This document shows, piece after piece, positions 60,239 to 64,000 of a stretch of DNA of 64,000 nt. The translations under genes were made by a program, and so were the position numbers. Within the stretch, counting starts at the first letter, position 1, and each line of letters opens with the position of its first letter. The notes under the pieces were generated by a model. The model worked only from the letters and a program-made list of their open reading frames with translations, had not been told where the DNA came from and did no database searches. Source of the stretch: SpSt-501 sp037481615 (GTDB taxonomy: Bacteria > Desulfobacterota > Desulfobacteria > Desulfobacterales > SpSt-501); assembly GCA_037481615.1 (NCBI GenBank), contig JBBFLI010000022.1, one strand, 5' to 3'.

Positions 60239-61556
60239 ATGAAGGAAGGACTTATCACTTGTCCGAATTGCGGACATGAGTTTGAGCTCTCCGATGCTCT
60301 AACCGGCAAGATACGGGAGCACCTGAAATCTGAACTTCAGAAAGAGATTGCAGGTAAAGAAGAAGAAGGAGAACTGAACAAAAGACTCAACGCCCTAAAG
60401 CAACAGGAGCAGGAAATAGCAGAGGCCCGCGAGACATTGAAAGACCAGATTCAGGAAGGCGTGAAAGAGCGCCTGAAAGAGATCGAGGAAAAGGCAGTCA
60501 AAAAACTGGAAGGGAAATACGCCGACCAGCTTAAGGAGTTGGAAGAAGAGCTAAAGGAACGCAACAATGCAATTGCCGCATTTAGGGAGCAGGAACTCGA
60601 ACTTCGAAAGAAACAGAGAGAATTGGAAGAAGCAAAACAGGAAGCTGAGCTGACAAATTGTCCGAAAACTGGATGAGGAACGCGACAAGATTCAGGAGGC
60701 GGCTGCCAAGAGAGCAGCAGAAGAGCATCGATTAATGGATTTGGAAAAAGATAAGGTCATTAATGATCTGAAAGCTTCTCTGGAGGATATGAAACGGAAG
60801 GCCGAACAGGATTCTATGGAAAGACAGGGCGAAGTCCTGGAGCAGGACTTTGAAACTCAATTGAGGTCTTTCTTTCCGTATGACGAGATAAAACCCATCC
60901 CAAAAGGTATTCGTGGAGCTGACATCATCCAGACCGTGCGGACGCCATTGGGTCACGAGTGCGGCATCATTCTATGGGAAACAAAAAATACAAAGTCTTG
61001 AAGCACCTCCTGGGTTCAAAAACTCAAGGATGATGTAATCAATACCCGTGCGACTCTGGCCATTCTGGTCTCTGTCGCTTTGCCCGAGAATATCGACAGA
61101 TTTGGTCAAATTGACGGCATCTGGGTAAGCGATCCTTTGTGTGCTTTACCACTTGGCGCTGCTCTCCGCGAACAGCTGATTGCGGTGAGCCGAGAACGAA
61201 CGATTTAGATGGGAAAAAATGAAAAGATGGAGGCGCTCTATCAATATCTATCGGGCACTGAGTTCAAGCAGAAGATCGAAGGGATTGTTGATGCCTTCGC
61301 GGCAATGCAAGAGCAACTGAATCAGGAGCGTCGCGCGATGGAAAAACACTGGCGCAAGAGAGAAAGACAGATTCAAAGGGTCATAAAGAATACCGTGGGA
61401 CTTTATGGTGATATGCAAGGCATAATTGGCGGCCAAATACCAATAATCGCGGCTCTGGAATTGGACGATCCGACGTTAAAACGATTGCCGCAGAGTTCTT
61501 CTACTCGATCCCCAGATGAAAAAGGAGACACCAATAACAATGAAATACCTTTCTAA
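60239..61556 (+). pseudogene. DUF2130 coiled-coil protein gene, broken by frameshift and two stops
   Basis: The N-terminal part (60239-60676) has a zinc-ribbon-like ITCPNCGHEFELSDAL and a long coiled coil. An extra A near 60653 shifts the frame; removing it restores AELQIVRKLDEERDKIQ. The second frame continues through GILWETKNTKS to an in-frame TGA at 60999, where the family has a Trp (TGG to TGA). It resumes STSWVQKLKDDVINTRATLA, stops again at TAG 61206, then finishes with NEKMEALYQYLSGTEFKQKI and NTVGLYGDMQGIIGG. Every family block is present but in three pieces. Recent decay is likely; sequencing error could explain at most part. Confidence 0.85.
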
Positions 61557-61585
61557 ATACATCAATCACCAATCGGAGATTCCCC

Positions 61586-62123
61586 ATGAATGATCTCCCC
61601 GCCACCCCCCCGCTCCGACCTCCTGATCTACCAGACCGAAGACCACCGCACCCGTATTCAGGTCCGGCTGGAGGACGAAACGGTCTGGTTGACGCAGGCT
61701 GATATGGATCGGCTTTTTCAGACCAAGCCTCAAAACATCACTCTCCATCTCAAAAATATCTTTCCGGAAGGGGAGTTGGACGAGAGGGCAACCTGTAAGG
61801 ATTTCTTACAAGTTCAAGCAGAGGGGGGAAGGCAGGTTCACCGAAGCCGCAAATTCTACAATCTGGATGCCATTATCTCCGTGGGCTACCGCAGCAAGAG
61901 CCATGTGGCCACCCGCTTCCGGCAGCGGGCCACTCAGCGCTTGCGTGAGTACATCGTCAAGGGTTTCACTCTCGATGACGAGCGGCTCAAGCAGGCCGGC
62001 GGCGGAAACTTTTTCGATGAACTGCTCGCCCGCATCCGGGACATTCGGGCCTCAAAAAAGGAAAGGATAAAATTGATGATTGAAAAATACGCTTCGCAAT
62101 CGGCAATCATAGCTCGTCGATAG
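61586..62123 (+). pseudogene. RhuM-like virulence-associated protein, C-terminally truncated
   Basis: The first part matches RhuM: RSDLLIYQTEDHRTRIQVRL, TVWLTQADMDRLFQTKPQNI, FYNLDAIISVGYRSKSHVAT and RATQRLREYIVKGFTLDDER. The natural ATG at 61586 (MNDLPATP) is out of frame because of a run of seven C at 61605-61611; six C would join it to the body. ATG 61590 can still start in the correct frame. After DELLARIRDIRASKKE the family sequence breaks off and an unrelated tail ends the frame at about 180 aa, where full RhuM is over 300 aa. Probably a remnant; the lead frame could be phase-variable. Confidence 0.75.
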
Positions 62124-62134
62124 GAGATGACTTC

Positions 62135-63787
62135 ATGCTAACAGCCCTTAGAATCGGAAATTTCAAGGCCTTTGCCGAAACACAGCGAATTCCAGTCCGT
62201 CCCTTGACCTTGATCTATGGTGCGAATAGTTCGGGGAAATCGAGCGTGCTGCACAGCTTTATTCTCGCCCGTCATGCGCAGGAGACGAGCGATCTGGATG
62301 TTCATCGCACCAATGTGGGTGGCGAATCGGTGGATCTGGGTGGATTCCGCCAGTATGTCCACAGGCGTGAGGCCAATCGCCGGGTCGAGTGGGCCATGGA
62401 CCTGGATACGAGTTCATTCAAGGACCGGCTCGCGGAACTCTTCGCGCACGTGAAGCAGGTAACGATGCTCCTAAACCTGGGCATCGGTCTGGACGATCAG
62501 GACCACCCGCTCCCGGAGTCCATTCCTGAAATTCACACCTATGAACTTCTCGCCGATGGTCAGAGCCTTCTTCGGATGAGTCGCCGCAGAGACGACAAGC
62601 TTCAGCTCGACCGCTTGGATCACGAACATCCTGTATTTCGGGAAGTGATCAAGGCGATGGTCATGCTTTCTACAACGACCGAAACGATTCACCCGGAGGA
62701 CTTTGAGGGCCTTGATGAAGCGATTGCCGAGCTTGTCCCTGAGGTGGTGGCAAAGAGCACGCAGTTCTTGCCGGATGGGCTGGCGGAGTCAAATGTCTTC
62801 AGCCCGGGCGGACAGGCCAGGCTTTTCACAATCAGCAGGGCCCGCAGGAAAGAGGAGTTGAGCGCGGCAGTGCGTTCATTCCTTCCTCGCAAGATCGACG
62901 AGATTCTAAGAGGCGTAGGGCAGGTGGTCGCTGGCGAACTCTCGCGACTCAGATACTTGGGCCCATTGCGGTCTTATCCGCCGCGCCATCTGGCCTTTTC
63001 TCAGCACCACGATCCAAACTGGTATGCCGGCGGGGGCTATGCGTGGGACGTGATTCGTCGTGACGCAAGCGTTCGGAAACTGGTTAATGAATGGCTCTCC
63101 GCGCCTGATAGGCTTCAAACGCCGTATGAACTAAAGCTCCGCCATCTATTGACGATCGATGACCTGCGTAATGACTTCTGGGATATTGTAATGGATATTG
63201 AGGATAAATTTGTCGGCTCAGGTAAATATGAAGGAGTAGAGTTTGAAGGGGATCTTTTTGGTGATGAGATCCCATCGGCTTTGGATAGGCTGAAAGAGCG
63301 CGAATCTGCACTATCTGATGTTCAAGAACTCATCTTGGTTGATACACGTTCAAATACTGTAGTCAGCCACCGTGATGTAGGAATTGGTGTTAGCCAGGTT
63401 CTCCCGGTACTTGTGACCTCGTATGCATCGCGAAACAAGATTATTGCCATCGAGCAACCGGAAATTCATTTGCACCCGGCGCTCCAGGCAGACTTGGGAG
63501 ACGTGTTCATCCAATCCGCCCTCGGTGCAGGCAAAAACAGGTTTCTGATTGAAACGCATAGCGAGCACCTCCTCTTGCGGGTGATGCGCCGGATGCGTGA
63601 GACCAGCAATGGCGAACTGCCTAAAGGAGTTCCACCTGTCACTCCGAAGGACGTGTGCGTGTTGTTTGTCCAGCCGAAAGGAACATCGTCGGCGGTGCGC
63701 CACCTGGAATTAGACGATGAAGGTCAGCTCCTGGACGCGTGGCCGGGCGGCTTCTTTGAAGAAGGCTACCGGGAACGGTTTGCGTAA
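62135..63787 (+). CDS. AAA family ATPase, DUF3696 type
   Basis: A 550-aa ABC/SMC-like ATPase. LTALRIGNFKAFAETQRIPV, Walker A YGANSSGKSS (28-37), signature-like region VGIGVSQVLPVLV, Walker B NKIIAIEQPEIHLHPALQAD and RFLIETHSEHLLLRVMRRMR. The C-terminal WPGGFFEEGYRERF is the DUF3696 hallmark. Such ATPases act with a neighbouring effector in several antiviral two-gene systems. AAGGAGG for the next gene overlaps its end, so a pair is likely. No TOPRIM domain of its own. Confidence 0.9.
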   Translation: MLTALRIGNFKAFAETQRIPVRPLTLIYGANSSGKSSVLHSFILARHAQETSDLDVHRTNVGGESVDLGGFRQYVHRREANRRVEWAMDLDTSSFKDRLAELFAHVKQVTMLLNLGIGLDDQDHPLPESIPEIHTYELLADGQSLLRMSRRRDDKLQLDRLDHEHPVFREVIKAMVMLSTTTETIHPEDFEGLDEAIAELVPEVVAKSTQFLPDGLAESNVFSPGGQARLFTISRARRKEELSAAVRSFLPRKIDEILRGVGQVVAGELSRLRYLGPLRSYPPRHLAFSQHHDPNWYAGGGYAWDVIRRDASVRKLVNEWLSAPDRLQTPYELKLRHLLTIDDLRNDFWDIVMDIEDKFVGSGKYEGVEFEGDLFGDEIPSALDRLKERESALSDVQELILVDTRSNTVVSHRDVGIGVSQVLPVLVTSYASRNKIIAIEQPEIHLHPALQADLGDVFIQSALGAGKNRFLIETHSEHLLLRVMRRMRETSNGELPKGVPPVTPKDVCVLFVQPKGTSSAVRHLELDDEGQLLDAWPGGFFEEGYRERFA

Positions 63788-63801
63788 AGGAGGAGCTGAC
63801 C

Positions 63802-64000
63802 GTGCTTTACGAATTTGCCATGACGCCTGACCTGTTCGACGCATCCGTTGCCAATTCAGACAGCAGCGCAGGCATTATTCTGGTCGAACTCTTGCGGGGG
63901 ATAGCCGAAAACGGCCTATTGGCAAACCTCCATAAGGATCGGTGGTTACGTCATGTAATAGAGCAGCGGGCAACGACGCTTTCACCCGCGTTGAAAGATA
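63802..64000 (+). CDS. Partner of the DUF3696 ATPase (N-terminal 66 residues only)
   Basis: GTG start with AAGGAGG seven bases upstream, 14 nt after the DUF3696 gene. The visible part reads MLYEFAMTPDLFDASVANSD, then SSAGIILVELLRGIAENGLL and LHKDRWLRHVIEQRATTLSP, and runs off the edge. No family can be assigned from this portion. By position it is the presumed effector or adaptor acting with the ATPase. Confidence 0.75.
   Translation, partial: MLYEFAMTPDLFDASVANSDSSAGIILVELLRGIAENGLLANLHKDRWLRHVIEQRATTLSPALKD

Larger units (their letters stand above)
48277..64000. mobile_element. Probable genomic (defence) island adjacent to tRNA-Asn; right end outside window
   Basis: Downstream of tRNA-Asn the sequence becomes visibly less GC-rich and patchy, and gene content changes to restriction and antiphage-type functions with several broken genes. 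No integrase or transposase is visible up to 64 kb and no copy of the tRNA 3' end was spotted, so boundaries are inferred. Composition differs between blocks (GC-richer around hsdM-hsdS, poorer at the CARF gene and the OLD gene), indicating piecemeal assembly. Confidence 0.6.

Noticed and set aside
60999..61001. In-frame TGA in the DUF2130 gene as a possible selenocysteine codon
   Set aside because: The family has Trp there, a frameshift and a TAG also break the gene, and no convincing downstream hairpin was seen.
48277..64000. Prophage
   Set aside because: No structural, packaging, lysis or integrase genes visible; content is restriction and ATPase/nuclease defence genes.

Overview
The left three quarters of the window (about 1-48.3 kb) is very GC-rich, densely packed bacterial chromosome. 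It carries the acetyl-CoA synthase half of the Wood-Ljungdahl pathway (acsV-acsD-acsB-acsC-acsE), a psp membrane-stress locus with its own sigma-54 activator, a TakP-like TRAP transporter, a peptide ABC transporter and ordinary housekeeping genes (ksgA, panB, hisS, aspS, sbcB). This mix suggests an uncultured anaerobic deltaproteobacterium (Desulfobacterota-like). That placement is inference from gene content and composition; there is no rRNA in the window.

Layout of the core. 1-5.4 kb (minus): sbcB followed by a chain of genes with overlapping stop and start codons (CDP-alcohol phosphatidyltransferase, RibD-type reductase, MDR dehydrogenase, 6-pyruvoyl-tetrahydropterin synthase-like protein, glycosyltransferase), which looks like one pathway of unknown product. 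5.5-8.3 kb: a solitary HsdR_N-like protein, a small membrane protein, a cysteine-motif protein behind a sigma-54-like promoter, and an isochorismatase-family hydrolase. 8.3-10.8 kb: pspC-pspB-pspA facing divergent pspF. 10.9-14.1 kb: TRAP transporter with a 17-bp palindromic operator over its promoter. 14.2-24.5 kb: a CoA-transferase/GNAT fusion followed by acsV-D-B-C-E; no CODH catalytic subunit is present. 24.7-30.2 kb: a 1396-aa PPDK-like protein with a large unassigned N-terminal region, then a long GAPDH. 30.2-34.6 kb: ksgA, a winged-helix protein, an M16C metallopeptidase. 34.6-43.3 kb (minus): P1 peptidase, then oppA-oppB-oppC-M20 peptidase-oppD-oppF-panB. 43.4-48.3 kb: hisS, aspS, an unknown protein, tRNA-Asn(GTT).

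Right after tRNA-Asn composition drops, a decayed gamma-glutamylcyclotransferase-family gene appears, and a defence island runs to the right edge. It opens with a small HTH protein translationally coupled to a CARF-like domain fused to a sigma-54 AAA+ activator (RtcR-like architecture). Downstream lie inverted repeats and a near-consensus -24/-12 promoter, then a co-directional, partly overlapping gene string: mini SNase-like nuclease, HsdR, HsdM, a GmrSD-type DUF262/DUF1524 protein placed between HsdM and HsdS, HsdS, and an OLD-family ATPase/TOPRIM nuclease. A broken DUF2130 gene, a truncated RhuM-like gene, a DUF3696 ATPase and an incomplete partner gene follow.

The most interesting hypothesis is that this is an inducible defence module: the CARF-like sensor detects a nucleotide or RNA-end signal and, through RNA polymerase-sigma54, switches on a layered restriction operon. 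The promoter, the repeats, the fusion protein and the gene overlaps are read directly from sequence; the signal and the biological outcome are inference.
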